Below are positions 1 through 8,979 of a DNA stretch of 64,000 bases, piece by piece. The DNA is from Rhizobiales bacterium Ga0077537 (GTDB lineage Bacteria; Pseudomonadota; Alphaproteobacteria; Rhizobiales; Hyphomicrobiaceae). Both the position numbers and the translations under genes were made by a program. Below the pieces are notes generated by a model. That model was not told the DNA's origin and did not search any database. It worked only from the letters and a program-made list of their open reading frames with translations. The stretch's first letter is position 1. Every line of letters starts with the position of its first letter. The stretch is taken from contig LNEM01000037.1 of NCBI GenBank assembly GCA_001464955.1, positions 1 through 64,000 of the forward strand, written 5' to 3'.

Positions 1-638
<638 letters not shown>

Positions 639-929
639 TTACTTGTCGAGAACGCCCATGATGTCGCTCTCCTTCATGATCAACAGCTCCTGGCCGTCGA
701 TCTTGACCTCGGTGCCGGACCACTTGCCGAAGAGCACCTTGTCACCCTTCTTCACGTCGAGGGGAACGAGCTTGCCGCTCTCGTCGCGAGCGCCCGCGCC
801 GACGGCGATGATCTCACCCTGCTGTGGCTTCTCGCCAGCCGAGTCCGGGATAATGATGCCGCCAGCGGTCTTCGTCTCGCTGTCGGCGCGCTTGACGACC
901 ACGCGGTCGTGGAGGGGACGGAACTTCAT
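639..929 (-). CDS. groES: Co-chaperonin GroES (HSP10)
   Basis: Encodes the 96-residue lid of the GroEL cage. The protein starts [14 protein letters not shown], has the mobile-loop region [14 protein letters not shown], and ends in the usual [10 protein letters not shown]. The length is normal for the family. An in-frame extension to 989 exists, but the conserved N-terminus shows the ATG at 929 is the true start, and a GGAG lies about 11 bases upstream. It is the first gene of the heat-shock operon: promoter and CIRCE lie about 70-130 bases upstream and groEL follows on the same strand. Confidence 0.98.
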   Translation of the reverse strand: MKFRPLHDRVVVKRADSETKTAGGIIIPDSAGEKPQQGEIIAVGAGARDESGKLVPLDVKKGDKVLFGKWSGTEVKIDGQELLIMKESDIMGVLDK

Positions 930-995
930 GAACCAAATGCTCCAGATGGCAGGGCCCCGCAAAGAAGGGCGTTTCGAGTTGCTCATCATCCTTTG

Positions 996-1022
996 CTAGC
1001 ACTCGATCGTTTCGAGTGCCAA
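996..1022 (-). promoter_or_regulatory. CIRCE operator (HrcA binding site)
   Basis: The inverted repeat CTAGCACTC-N9-GAGTGCCAA matches the CIRCE consensus TTAGCACTC-N9-GAGTGCTAA with the exact 9-base spacer and only two or three mismatches at the ends. It lies just downstream of the predicted -10 box, in the transcribed leader of groES. By family knowledge the HrcA repressor binds here and releases on heat shock. Confidence 0.93.
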
Positions 1023-1031
1023 GACAGCGCT

Positions 1032-1060
1032 GAGATAACGTCGGGAGGCGGCCAAGTCAA
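1032..1060 (-). promoter_or_regulatory. Predicted groESL promoter (-35 and -10)
   Basis: On the minus strand TTGACT (1055-1060) and TATCTC (1032-1037) are separated by 17 bases, a near-consensus housekeeping sigma arrangement. The expected transcription start, about position 1025, sits immediately before CIRCE (996-1022), which fits repression by HrcA bound at the initial transcribed region. Confidence 0.7.
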
Positions 1061-1198
1061 CGGGGGTGGCGAGCAAAATCAAACCGTCGACGCAGTTCGG
1101 TGAGCGCCAGGGTTAGCGCCAATGCGTGGGCCGGGCTTGCAGAGCGGGGCAGGGGCTGACACCGTAAGACGACCTCATCAGGCAGGAGATCCCGCCGC

Positions 1199-2497
1199 AT
1201 GGCCGATGCCGTCGAATGGCCGAGTTCGCTCTGGGCCGCCGTGACACCGCCGGGTCCGGACCTGCCTGACGTCCGTGGCGATGTGATGGCCGACGTGGTG
1301 GTGATCGGGGCCGGTTTCACTGGCCTCTCGACGGCGCTGCATCTGGCACGGCAGGGGGTGGACGTCGCCGTCGTGGAGGCCGCCGAGCCCGGCTGGGGCG
1401 CCTCGGGCCGGAACAACGGGCAGGTCATCCCGACCCTGACGCGGCCGGAACCCGACGACATCATCAAGCGCCACGGGGAGGCCGGGGAGCGGCTCGTCCA
1501 TCTGATCCGGGACTGCGCGCAGATCCTGTTCGACACGGCGCGCGAGGAGGGGATTGATGCGGAGGCCGAGCAGAACGGCTGGGTGCAGCCGGTCCACTCG
1601 CCGGGACGGATGAAGATCGCGGAGCGGCGGGTGGCGCAATGGAGCCGGTTCGGCGCCCCAGTGTCGATGAAGTCGCGGGAGGAGATGCGCGACATCACAG
1701 GCTCCGAGGCGTGGTTCGGCGGCTGGGGCAACACCACCGGCGGGCATATCAATCCGCTGGCGCTGGCGCGGGGGCTCGCCCGCGCCGTGCTCAAGCATGG
1801 TGGGCGGATCTATGCGCGGTCGCCGGTCCGCACATTCCGGAGGGGTGGGGCCTATTGGCTGACGGAGACCGCGCAGGGGACCGTCAAGTCGCGGGGCCTC
1901 GTGCTCGCGACCAATGCCTACACGGGCGAGTTCTCAAAGGACCTGGCTCCGGACATCGCCCGCGAGGTGGTGCCCATCTTCTCGTGGCAGCTCGCGACGA
2001 CACCGCTTTCAGACAACGTGCGCAAGACGATCATTCCGGGCCGGCAGGCGGTCTCGGATACGCACCGGGAACTCTATTTCGCACGCTACGACCGGCGCAA
2101 CCGGCTGGTCACGGGCGGCGCCATCCTGCTGCCCGTCAAGCGGCGGGAGCGCATGCAGCCCTACATCGCCCAGCGCCTCGAACGGCTCTTTCCACAGATC
2201 GGGCCGGTGTCGTTCGACTACGTCTGGAACGGCTACATCGGCATCACGAGGGACTTCTTCCCGCGCATGCACAGGCTTGGGCCTGACGGGTTCGCCTGGG
2301 CCGGATGCAACGGGCGCGCGGTGGGGTTCTCCGTGGCACTGGGGCGGGAGTTGGCGAAGGCCGTGACCGGGACGCCGGTCGCAGAGCTGGCGCTGCCGCT
2401 GACCGAGCCCACGCCGCTGCCGCTGCACGGGATCGTCCGGCAGCTGGCGCCAGCCATGCTCCTTCCCTACCGCTATCTGGATTCCCGCGAAATCTAG
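1199..2497 (+). CDS. FAD-dependent oxidoreductase, DadA/PuuB-like (DAO family)
   Basis: A 432-residue flavoprotein of the DAO superfamily, which oxidises amines or amino acids with FAD. The Rossmann motif GAGFTG lies at residues 37-42 and is followed by an acidic residue at E60 that normally holds the ADP ribose. The N-terminal stretch SLWAAVTPPGPDLP before the FAD motif is typical of the gamma-glutamylputrescine oxidase-like branch, supporting the first ATG. The C-terminal part has GYIGITRDFFPRM and a substrate-side GCNGRAVGFSV segment as in this branch. It stands alone between divergent groES and the tetR gene, so its substrate cannot be read from context. Confidence 0.85.
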   Translation: MADAVEWPSSLWAAVTPPGPDLPDVRGDVMADVVVIGAGFTGLSTALHLARQGVDVAVVEAAEPGWGASGRNNGQVIPTLTRPEPDDIIKRHGEAGERLVHLIRDCAQILFDTAREEGIDAEAEQNGWVQPVHSPGRMKIAERRVAQWSRFGAPVSMKSREEMRDITGSEAWFGGWGNTTGGHINPLALARGLARAVLKHGGRIYARSPVRTFRRGGAYWLTETAQGTVKSRGLVLATNAYTGEFSKDLAPDIAREVVPIFSWQLATTPLSDNVRKTIIPGRQAVSDTHRELYFARYDRRNRLVTGGAILLPVKRRERMQPYIAQRLERLFPQIGPVSFDYVWNGYIGITRDFFPRMHRLGPDGFAWAGCNGRAVGFSVALGRELAKAVTGTPVAELALPLTEPTPLPLHGIVRQLAPAMLLPYRYLDSREI

Positions 2498-2555
2498 CCC
2501 GTCCCCGTGAACCGAGCCGTCGCGCACGGCCCGGGCGCGGCATTCGGGCGCCAAC

Positions 2556-2577
2556 AAAACGAACGATCATTCGTTTT
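2556..2577. promoter_or_regulatory. Palindromic operator for the downstream TetR repressor
   Basis: AAAACGAA and TTCGTTTT are perfect 8-bp arms around a 6-base centre, and 10 of 11 half-site positions pair. It sits 70 bases upstream of the tetR start at the head of the tetR-RND operon, in an AT-rich patch within GC-rich DNA. TetR family repressors of RND pumps commonly bind such sites. The link to this TetR is inferred from position. Confidence 0.75.
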
Positions 2578-2646
2578 TTATGTTGCGACGCAACGGCGAC
2601 CTGCGCTATGCGACCACTCAATGGTCCAGCAAGGTCGAGATCGCCG

Positions 2647-3279
2647 ATGCCGAGGCTCAAACCGGACGTCCAGCGCCAGAGGCGGGCCCATATCCTCGAT
2701 GCGGCCGAGTTGTGCTTCGCGCGGGCCGGATTCCACCGCACGACCATGCAGGACATCTGCCGCGAGGCCGGCGTCAGCCCGGGGGCCCTCTATCTTTATT
2801 TCAACAGCAAGGAAGCGCTCATCGCGGGCATCGCCGAGCGCGACCGGGCGGAATTCCAGCAGCGCTTCAATGGCCTCGCCACCGCTCCGGACCTGCTGAA
2901 AGCCCTCGATCAGCTCGCCAAGCAGTACTTCGTCGAGGAACCGCCCCACAAACGGGTGATGTGCATCGAGATCGGCCTCGAGGCGACGCGCAATCCGCAC
3001 ATCGGCGAGATCTATCGCTCGGTCGATACGTTCGTGCATCAGAGCTTCCGCGATCTGTTCCAGCGGCTCAAGGACGAGGGGCGGATCGCGCCGGCACTCG
3101 ACATACCGACACTGGCGGCCGTTTTCGCGACGATCGGCGACGGCCTTTTCTGGCGGCGCGCCACGGACCCGAGCTTCGACGGGCCGGCGGTGCTGCCGGC
3201 CGTGCTCGCCGTGATCGAAGGCCTGCTCAATCCGGTCGCTCAGCCGACCACCGATATTCCTGCGAAAGGCGCATCATGA
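2647..3279 (+). CDS. TetR/AcrR family transcriptional repressor
   Basis: A 210-residue regulator. The N-terminal helix-turn-helix is clear: RRAHILDAAELCFARAGF, then TTMQDICREAGVSPGALYLYF and NSKEALIAGI, the standard TetR DNA-binding signature. The C-terminal two-thirds is the variable ligand-binding and dimer domain. The start at 2647 is chosen because the family begins about 10 residues before the HTH; longer in-frame extensions lack similarity. Its stop overlaps the start of the adaptor gene by 4 bases (ATGA), so the repressor and the RND pump are translationally coupled. It probably represses its own operon through the palindrome at 2556-2577 and is relieved by a pump substrate. Confidence 0.92.
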   Translation: MPRLKPDVQRQRRAHILDAAELCFARAGFHRTTMQDICREAGVSPGALYLYFNSKEALIAGIAERDRAEFQQRFNGLATAPDLLKALDQLAKQYFVEEPPHKRVMCIEIGLEATRNPHIGEIYRSVDTFVHQSFRDLFQRLKDEGRIAPALDIPTLAAVFATIGDGLFWRRATDPSFDGPAVLPAVLAVIEGLLNPVAQPTTDIPAKGAS

Positions 3280-4517
3280 AAACCGCCAAAGTCGCCCTCG
3301 TTCTCACCGCGATCGCCGTCGTCGGTGGCGCCCTCGCCCTGACGGGCCACCTGCCCGGGCAGGAGAGGCTGAAGGGCCTGTTCGCCAGCGGAGGCGCAAG
3401 GACCGAGCCGAGCAAAGCACAACCCGCGCCGCCGCTCGCGGTTAGCGTCGTGCGGGCCACGCCCCGGGCCTTCACGGAAACGGTGCTCGTGACCGGAACG
3501 CTCGTTGCGCGGGAGGAAATCCTGATCGGGCCAGAAGTCGAAGGCCTGCGCGTCGTCGAAGTGCTCGTGGACGAAGGCGACCGCGTCGTGAAGGGGCAGA
3601 CACTCGCCCGCCTCGTCTCGGAGACGCTCGAAGCGCAGCTCGCACAGAATACGGCGGCTCTGGCCCGTGCCGATGCCGCCATCGCGCAGGCCCGGAGCGC
3701 CATCGCGTCGGCCGAGGCCCGGCTCGAAGAGGCCAGCAACGCCTACGATCGCGCCAAGCCGCTCAGCAAATCCGGGTTCCTTTCGGACAGTGGCATGGAC
3801 CAGCGGGAAGCGACGCAACGCACCGCCAGCGCAGCCCTCACGTCGGCGCGCGACGGGCTGAAGGTCGCGGAGGCCGATCGCGCCCAGACCGCAGCGCTGC
3901 GGCGCGAACTCGAGTGGCGTCGCGAGCGGACCGAGATCCGCGCGGTGGCCGACGGGCTGGTCAGCCGGCGCAACGCAAAGATCGGCAGCTATGCCACGGG
4001 CGCCGCCGACGCCATGTTCCGGATCGTCGCCAAGGGTGAGATCGAGCTCGATGCGGAAGTGGCCGAGGTTCAGATCGGCAAGCTCCGCCAAGGCCAGACA
4101 GCCGCGATCGAGATCGCAGGGGCCGGGACGGTCTCCGGCGTCGTGCGCCTCGTTTCGTCCGAGATCGACCGAGCGACGCGTCTCGGGCGCGTCAGGATCT
4201 TCATCGGCGACCTCCCGCAGCTCCGGGTCGGAGCATTCGCCAGGGCGCGTGTCACGACCGGCGAGAGCCAGGGCCTCGCCGTCCCGACGGCAGCCGTGCT
4301 CTACGGCGCGGACGGACCCTATCTCCAGGTGGTGACCGACGGCAAGGTCGCGACCCGGCCGATCAAGCTCGGGCTGCAGGAAGGCTCATCGATCGAGGTT
4401 CGCAGCGGCATCGCCGAGGGTGATGCCATCGTCGCCCGCTCCGGCACGTTCCTGCGCGACGGCGACGTGGTGACGCCCGTTCCGATTGCCGCAAGGCAGG
4501 TCAGCGAAGTCCGCTGA
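3276..4517 (+). CDS. RND efflux periplasmic adaptor subunit (HlyD/AcrA-type)
   Basis: A 413-residue membrane fusion protein that bridges an RND pump to an outer-membrane channel. It has an N-terminal membrane anchor or signal (about residues 5-25), no lipobox cysteine, a lipoyl half-motif VLVDEGDRVVKGQTLARL, a long alanine-rich hairpin coiled coil of roughly residues 110-210, and a beta-barrel region ending in the usual GDAIVARSGTFLRDGDVV. The start ATG overlaps the stop of tetR. The pump gene begins 10 bases downstream. No outer-membrane factor gene accompanies it. Confidence 0.92.
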   Translation: MKTAKVALVLTAIAVVGGALALTGHLPGQERLKGLFASGGARTEPSKAQPAPPLAVSVVRATPRAFTETVLVTGTLVAREEILIGPEVEGLRVVEVLVDEGDRVVKGQTLARLVSETLEAQLAQNTAALARADAAIAQARSAIASAEARLEEASNAYDRAKPLSKSGFLSDSGMDQREATQRTASAALTSARDGLKVAEADRAQTAALRRELEWRRERTEIRAVADGLVSRRNAKIGSYATGAADAMFRIVAKGEIELDAEVAEVQIGKLRQGQTAAIEIAGAGTVSGVVRLVSSEIDRATRLGRVRIFIGDLPQLRVGAFARARVTTGESQGLAVPTAAVLYGADGPYLQVVTDGKVATRPIKLGLQEGSSIEVRSGIAEGDAIVARSGTFLRDGDVVTPVPIAARQVSEVR

Positions 4518-4527
4518 GGAGCACACC

Positions 4528-7500
4528 ATGAACATCTCGGCCTGGGCCATCCGGCGGCCCGTTCCCTCGCTCGTGCTCTTCCTCGTGCTGCTGTCGCTCG
4601 GGGTCTTCAGCTTTCGGGGCTTGCCGATCACGCGGTTCCCGAACATCGACGTGCCGATCGTTCAGGTGCGGATCACGCAGCTCGGCGCGGCACCGTCCGA
4701 GCTCGAAGCACAAGTCACGAAGAAGGTGGAGGACGCCATCGCCGGCGTGAGCGGCGTCAAGCATATCACGTCGACGCTCACCGAAGGCAGCTCGACGACG
4801 ATCGTCGAGTTCCGGCTGGAGACGCCACAAGACCGGGCGATCAACGACGTCAAGGACGCCATCGCGCGCGTGCGTTCGGAGCTGCCGCGGACGATCGAGG
4901 AGCCGATCGTGCAGCGGCTGGAGATCGAGGGTCTGCCGATCCTCACCTATGCGGCGCGCGCGCCGGCGATGACGATGGAGGATCTCTCCTGGTTCGTCGA
5001 CGATAGCGTCATCCGGGCGCTGCAGGGCGTGCGCGGCGTCTCGCAGGTGCAGCGGATCGGCGGCGTGGAGCGGGAGGTGCGCGTCGCGCTCGATCCCGAC
5101 CGGCTGCTCGCCTACGGCGTCACGGCCGGCGAGGTGAACCGCCAGATCCGGGCGACAAATGTCGATCTCGCGGGAGGCCGCGGCGAAATCGGCGAGCGCG
5201 AGCAGGCGATCCGGACGCTTGGATCAAAGCCGAGCGTCACTGACCTAGCCGCCACGACGATCGCGCTGTCCGGCGGGCGCAAGGTCCGGCTCGACGAGCT
5301 CGGCACGGTGACGGACACGCACAGCGAACGGCGCACGTTCGCGAGCCTCGATGGCCAGGAAGTGGTCGCTTTCGCCATCTCGCGCGGCACGGGAGCGAGC
5401 GACGTCGTCGTCTCGGCCGACGTCGAGGCAGCACTCGCCAAGCTCCGGGGCGCCAATCCGGGCATCTCGATCGACCTCATCGATACGACGACGCAGTACG
5501 CCATCGGCGCCTACCACTCGACGATGACGACGCTGATCGAGGGCGCATTGCTCGCCATCCTCGTCATCATCGTGTTTCTCAGAGACTGGCGGGCCACGCT
5601 GATAGCGGCGATCGCGCTGCCGCTCTCGATCCTGCCGACGTTCTGGGCGATGGACGCGATGGGGTTCTCGCTCAACCTCGTCAGCCTGCTCGCCATCACC
5701 ATCGTCACGGGCATTCTCGTCGACGACGCCATCGTCGAGATCGAGAACATCGTCCGGCACATGCGCATGGGGAAATCGCCCTATCGCGCCGCGCTGGAGG
5801 CAGCCGACGAGATCGGGCTCGCGGTGATCGCGATCACCATGACGATCATCGCCGTGTTCGCGCCGGTCAGCTTCATGGGGGGCATCGCGGGCCAATACTT
5901 CAAGCAGTTCGGGCTGACGGTCGCCGTGGCCGTGTTCTTCTCGCTGCTCGTCGCACGGCTCATCACGCCGATGATGGCGGCCTACTTCATGCGGGACGTC
6001 GGGCACGTGGAGCACGAGGGGCGCCTCCTCAAGTTCTATACGCGGCTCGTCGGCTGGTCGGTACGGCACCGGCTCAAGTCGGTCGCGCTCGGCCTCATCG
6101 TGTTCGCGGCCTCGATCACGTCGTTCTATCTCATCCCGTCGGGGTTCCTGCCGGCGGAGGATTCGGGCCGCATGCTGCTCGCGATCGAACTGCCGCCCGG
6201 CTCTCGGCTCGAGGATACGCGCACGACGACCGCGCAGGTGGTGCGGCGGATCTCGGCGCATCCAGCGGTCAAGAGCGTGTTCATCAACGGGGGCACGCTG
6301 CTCGGCTCGGGCGCGGAGGTGCGGAAGGCGACGCTGGTCATCAACCTCATTCCGCGCGGCAAGCGTTCTCATACGCAGGAGGACGTCAAGCAGGCGGTCG
6401 GGCGCGATCTCGCCGACCTGCCCGACATGCGGTACTGGTTCCTGCAGGATAACGGACAGCGGCAGTTCGCGCTCGTGGTGACGGGGCGCGATGGCGCGGC
6501 CGTCAACAAGGTGGCGGCGGCGCTCGTCAGCGAAGCGAAGAAGGTGCAGGCGCGCGACGGCTCGGCGATGCTCGCCAACGTCGTGTCGACCGCCGAACTC
6601 GACAGGCCGGAGCTGCTCGTCGTGCCGCGGAGCGAACTCGCGGCGGAACTCGGCGTGTCGACCGATCTCATCTCGGAGACGGTGCGGATCGCGACCATCG
6701 GCGACGTCGGGGCCAATCTGGCTCGGATCGATCTCGACGACCGCCAGATCCCGATCCGGGTGCAGCTCAAGGACGCGGCCCGCGGCAACGCCGCACTGCT
6801 CGAAGCGCTCAAGGTGCCGACGGTGGCGGGTAGCGCCGTTCCGCTCATCTCGGTCGCCGACTTCCGGATGAGCCAGGGCCCGACCTCCATCGACCGCTAC
6901 GACCGGACGCGGCGCATCCTGATCGGCGCGGACCTCGTCGGCGAGACGCCGCTCGGCGACGCGCTGGCCGCGGTCAAGGGCACGGCGGCGGCGCGCAACC
7001 TGCCGCCCGGCGTCGAGATCCGGGAGTTCGGCGACGCGGAGATCATGGGCGAAGTGTTCGCAGGGTTCGCGCAGGCCATGGGCGCCGGACTGATGATGGT
7101 CTACGCCGTGCTGGTGCTGCTGTTCGGATCTTTCCTGCACCCCGTGACCATCCTGTTCTCGCTGCCGCTGTCGATCGGCGGCGCCATCGTGGCGCTGGCG
7201 ATCACGGCGAACCCGATCAGCCTGCCGGTGGTCATCGGCATCCTGATGCTGATGGGCATCGTGACGAAGAACGCCATCATGCTCGTCGACTTCGCCATCG
7301 AGGAGATCGCGCGCGGCGTGCCGCGAAACGAGGCGATCATCGACGCAGGTCGCAAGCGCGCCCGGCCGATCGTGATGACCACGATCGCCATGGTCGGCGG
7401 CATGCTGCCGTCGGCGCTGGCGACCGGCGACGGCGGCGAGTTCCGGGCGCCGATGGCGATCGCGGTGATCGGCGGGCTCATCTCGTCGACGGTGCTCAGC

Positions 7501-7629
7501 CTCGTGTTCGTGCCGGCCGTGTTCGTCGCGCTCGACGATTTCGCGAAGGTCGTGTGGCGGGTCTTCGGGCGGTTCGTCGGTCCGGTCGACGAGCCGCCCG
7601 CCGCCGGGTCACGCGCCGCAGCCGAATAG
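4528..7629 (+). CDS. RND efflux pump inner-membrane transporter (AcrB/MdtB-like)
   Basis: A 1033-residue proton-driven resistance-nodulation-division transporter, normal in length. It starts with the short cytoplasmic helix and first membrane span of the family, has two large periplasmic loops and twelve spans. The proton-relay aspartate pair is visible in GILVDDAIVEIENI of TM4, and the partner lysine in MGIVTKNAIMLVDF of TM10. A ribosome site GAGGAG precedes the ATG at 4528. It is the last gene of the tetR-adaptor-pump operon. The sequence alone does not tell which drug, dye or lipid it exports. Confidence 0.95.
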   Translation: MNISAWAIRRPVPSLVLFLVLLSLGVFSFRGLPITRFPNIDVPIVQVRITQLGAAPSELEAQVTKKVEDAIAGVSGVKHITSTLTEGSSTTIVEFRLETPQDRAINDVKDAIARVRSELPRTIEEPIVQRLEIEGLPILTYAARAPAMTMEDLSWFVDDSVIRALQGVRGVSQVQRIGGVEREVRVALDPDRLLAYGVTAGEVNRQIRATNVDLAGGRGEIGEREQAIRTLGSKPSVTDLAATTIALSGGRKVRLDELGTVTDTHSERRTFASLDGQEVVAFAISRGTGASDVVVSADVEAALAKLRGANPGISIDLIDTTTQYAIGAYHSTMTTLIEGALLAILVIIVFLRDWRATLIAAIALPLSILPTFWAMDAMGFSLNLVSLLAITIVTGILVDDAIVEIENIVRHMRMGKSPYRAALEAADEIGLAVIAITMTIIAVFAPVSFMGGIAGQYFKQFGLTVAVAVFFSLLVARLITPMMAAYFMRDVGHVEHEGRLLKFYTRLVGWSVRHRLKSVALGLIVFAASITSFYLIPSGFLPAEDSGRMLLAIELPPGSRLEDTRTTTAQVVRRISAHPAVKSVFINGGTLLGSGAEVRKATLVINLIPRGKRSHTQEDVKQAVGRDLADLPDMRYWFLQDNGQRQFALVVTGRDGAAVNKVAAALVSEAKKVQARDGSAMLANVVSTAELDRPELLVVPRSELAAELGVSTDLISETVRIATIGDVGANLARIDLDDRQIPIRVQLKDAARGNAALLEALKVPTVAGSAVPLISVADFRMSQGPTSIDRYDRTRRILIGADLVGETPLGDALAAVKGTAAARNLPPGVEIREFGDAEIMGEVFAGFAQAMGAGLMMVYAVLVLLFGSFLHPVTILFSLPLSIGGAIVALAITANPISLPVVIGILMLMGIVTKNAIMLVDFAIEEIARGVPRNEAIIDAGRKRARPIVMTTIAMVGGMLPSALATGDGGEFRAPMAIAVIGGLISSTVLSLVFVPAVFVALDDFAKVVWRVFGRFVGPVDEPPAAGSRAAAE

Positions 7630-7727
7630 GCAGACATCAGAGCAGCGTTGCAGCGGGCAGGGTCAGGGCCTAAATAGACGGCAGGGGCTTCGCGTGAAGC
7701 CCAGTGTCCACGAGTGGAGTGTCCCCA

Positions 7728-8900
7728 ATGTTCGATGCGCGCAGCCTTCTCGAGCAGCTCGTCCGCGGGGGCGCCCAGGCCCCGGCAGCGTCAGGTCAGG
7801 GCGGCGGACTGGCCGACATTCTCGGCCAACTCGGTCAGGCCATGGGCCAGCCCCAGCGCGGTCAGCCGCAGCAGGGTGGCGGCGGCGGCCTCGCCGATAT
7901 CCTCGGCCAGCTCGGACAGGCCATGGGTCAACAAGGCCGCAATGTCGCAGCCAACGATCCGCGGGCACCGGCGGCCGGACAGGGTGGCGGGCTCGAGGAT
8001 CTGCTGCGCAACATGCTTCCCGGCGGCGGCCAGGGCGGCCAGCCCGGGCAGCAGGGCGGCGGACTTTCCGACATCCTCGGCAAGATCGGCGAGGGCATGG
8101 GGCAGGGCAAGCCCGGAGCGCCGGGCGGCAGCCTGATGGACGTGCTCGGCCAGATCCTCGGGCAGGCGACGCAGGGCGTGCGTGAAGGGGCGGGTCGGAT
8201 CGACGATGCGACCGGCGCCTCGAGGCATGCGCGCGACGCCGTCGGGCAGGCGACCGGCAAGTCGCCCGACGAACTCCTCGCCCAGCTCAAGGAGCTGATC
8301 CAGAACAACCAGCTCGGGGCGGGCGCAATCGCCGGTGGCCTCGGGTCGATCCTGCTCGGCACGCGGACCGGGCGCTCGCTCGCGGTCAACGCGGCGAAGC
8401 TCGGCGGTCTCGCGCTGATCGCGGGCCTCGCCTACAAGGCGATGCAGAACTATCAGCAGGGCCGGCCCATGATCGAGGGCGGACGCGGGAGCACAGATAC
8501 GCTGGTAGAACCGCCGCGCGGCTCCGGGTTCGAACCGGCCGCCGTCACGCACGACGCGGCGCAGCTCTACATCCGGGGCATGATTGCGGCCGCCGCATCC
8601 GACGGCCGGATCGATGCCGCCGAGCAGCAGAAGCTCATCGCGGGCCTCAAGCAGGGCGGGCTCGACGCAGGCGCCGAGGAATTCCTGGCGAACGAACTCA
8701 ACAATCCGGCGAGCGTGAACGATCTGGTGGCGGCGGTGTCGTCACCGGCCGAGGCCGTGCAGCTCTACACGGCGGCCCGCATCTCGATCGATCTCGATAC
8801 GGCCGAGGAGCACGAGTTCCTCACCTCGCTCGCCAGCGGACTTGGGCTCGACGAGACGCTCGTCTCGCACATCGACGCGCAGGCCCGCGCGGTCGCCTGA
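7728..8900 (+). CDS. DUF533 (YebE-like/TerB-fold) membrane protein with N-terminal repeats
   Basis: A 390-residue protein. Residues 25-148 hold five copies of a roughly 16-residue glycine-rich amphipathic unit of the form GGGLADILGQLGQAMG, joined by Gly/Gln/Pro linkers. Residues 197-238 form a glycine-rich hydrophobic segment (IAGGLGSILLG and LGGLALIAGLAYKAM), and the C-terminal 115 residues form the acidic helical bundle of DUF533, related to tellurite-resistance TerB. The family function is unknown. An in-frame GTG at 7704 is possible, but the ATG at 7728 has a GGAG-type site and matches the usual start. It stands between the RND operon and the peptidase gene. Confidence 0.85.
   Translation: MFDARSLLEQLVRGGAQAPAASGQGGGLADILGQLGQAMGQPQRGQPQQGGGGGLADILGQLGQAMGQQGRNVAANDPRAPAAGQGGGLEDLLRNMLPGGGQGGQPGQQGGGLSDILGKIGEGMGQGKPGAPGGSLMDVLGQILGQATQGVREGAGRIDDATGASRHARDAVGQATGKSPDELLAQLKELIQNNQLGAGAIAGGLGSILLGTRTGRSLAVNAAKLGGLALIAGLAYKAMQNYQQGRPMIEGGRGSTDTLVEPPRGSGFEPAAVTHDAAQLYIRGMIAAAASDGRIDAAEQQKLIAGLKQGGLDAGAEEFLANELNNPASVNDLVAAVSSPAEAVQLYTAARISIDLDTAEEHEFLTSLASGLGLDETLVSHIDAQARAVA
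7800..8171 (+). repeat. Five degenerate in-frame repeats within the DUF533 gene
   Basis: Five copies of a 48-base unit encode GGGL(A/S/E)D(I/L)LG-type helices at residues 25-40, 52-67, 86-97, 110-125 and 133-148 of the protein. Copies 1 and 2 are near-identical in protein but differ at several synonymous positions, so they are not a very recent duplication. Copy 3 is truncated and copy 5 is the most diverged. Confidence 0.85.
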
Positions 8901-8979
8901 GGCGGCCCCCACGACCCACATCGCCCGGGACGGCCTGTCGGCTGCCCGGGCGTCTTCATATCCAGAGAGGTCTCGAGAC

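Noticed and set aside
1057-1798. Two minus-strand frames opposite the start of the FAD oxidase
   Set aside because: The FAD motif and the family N-terminus on the plus strand make that gene certain. The minus frames have no motif.
5245-7140. A 631-codon minus-strand frame opposite the RND pump
   Set aside because: Extremely Arg/Glu/His/Asp-rich with no family match, typical of the antisense frame of a hydrophobic protein.
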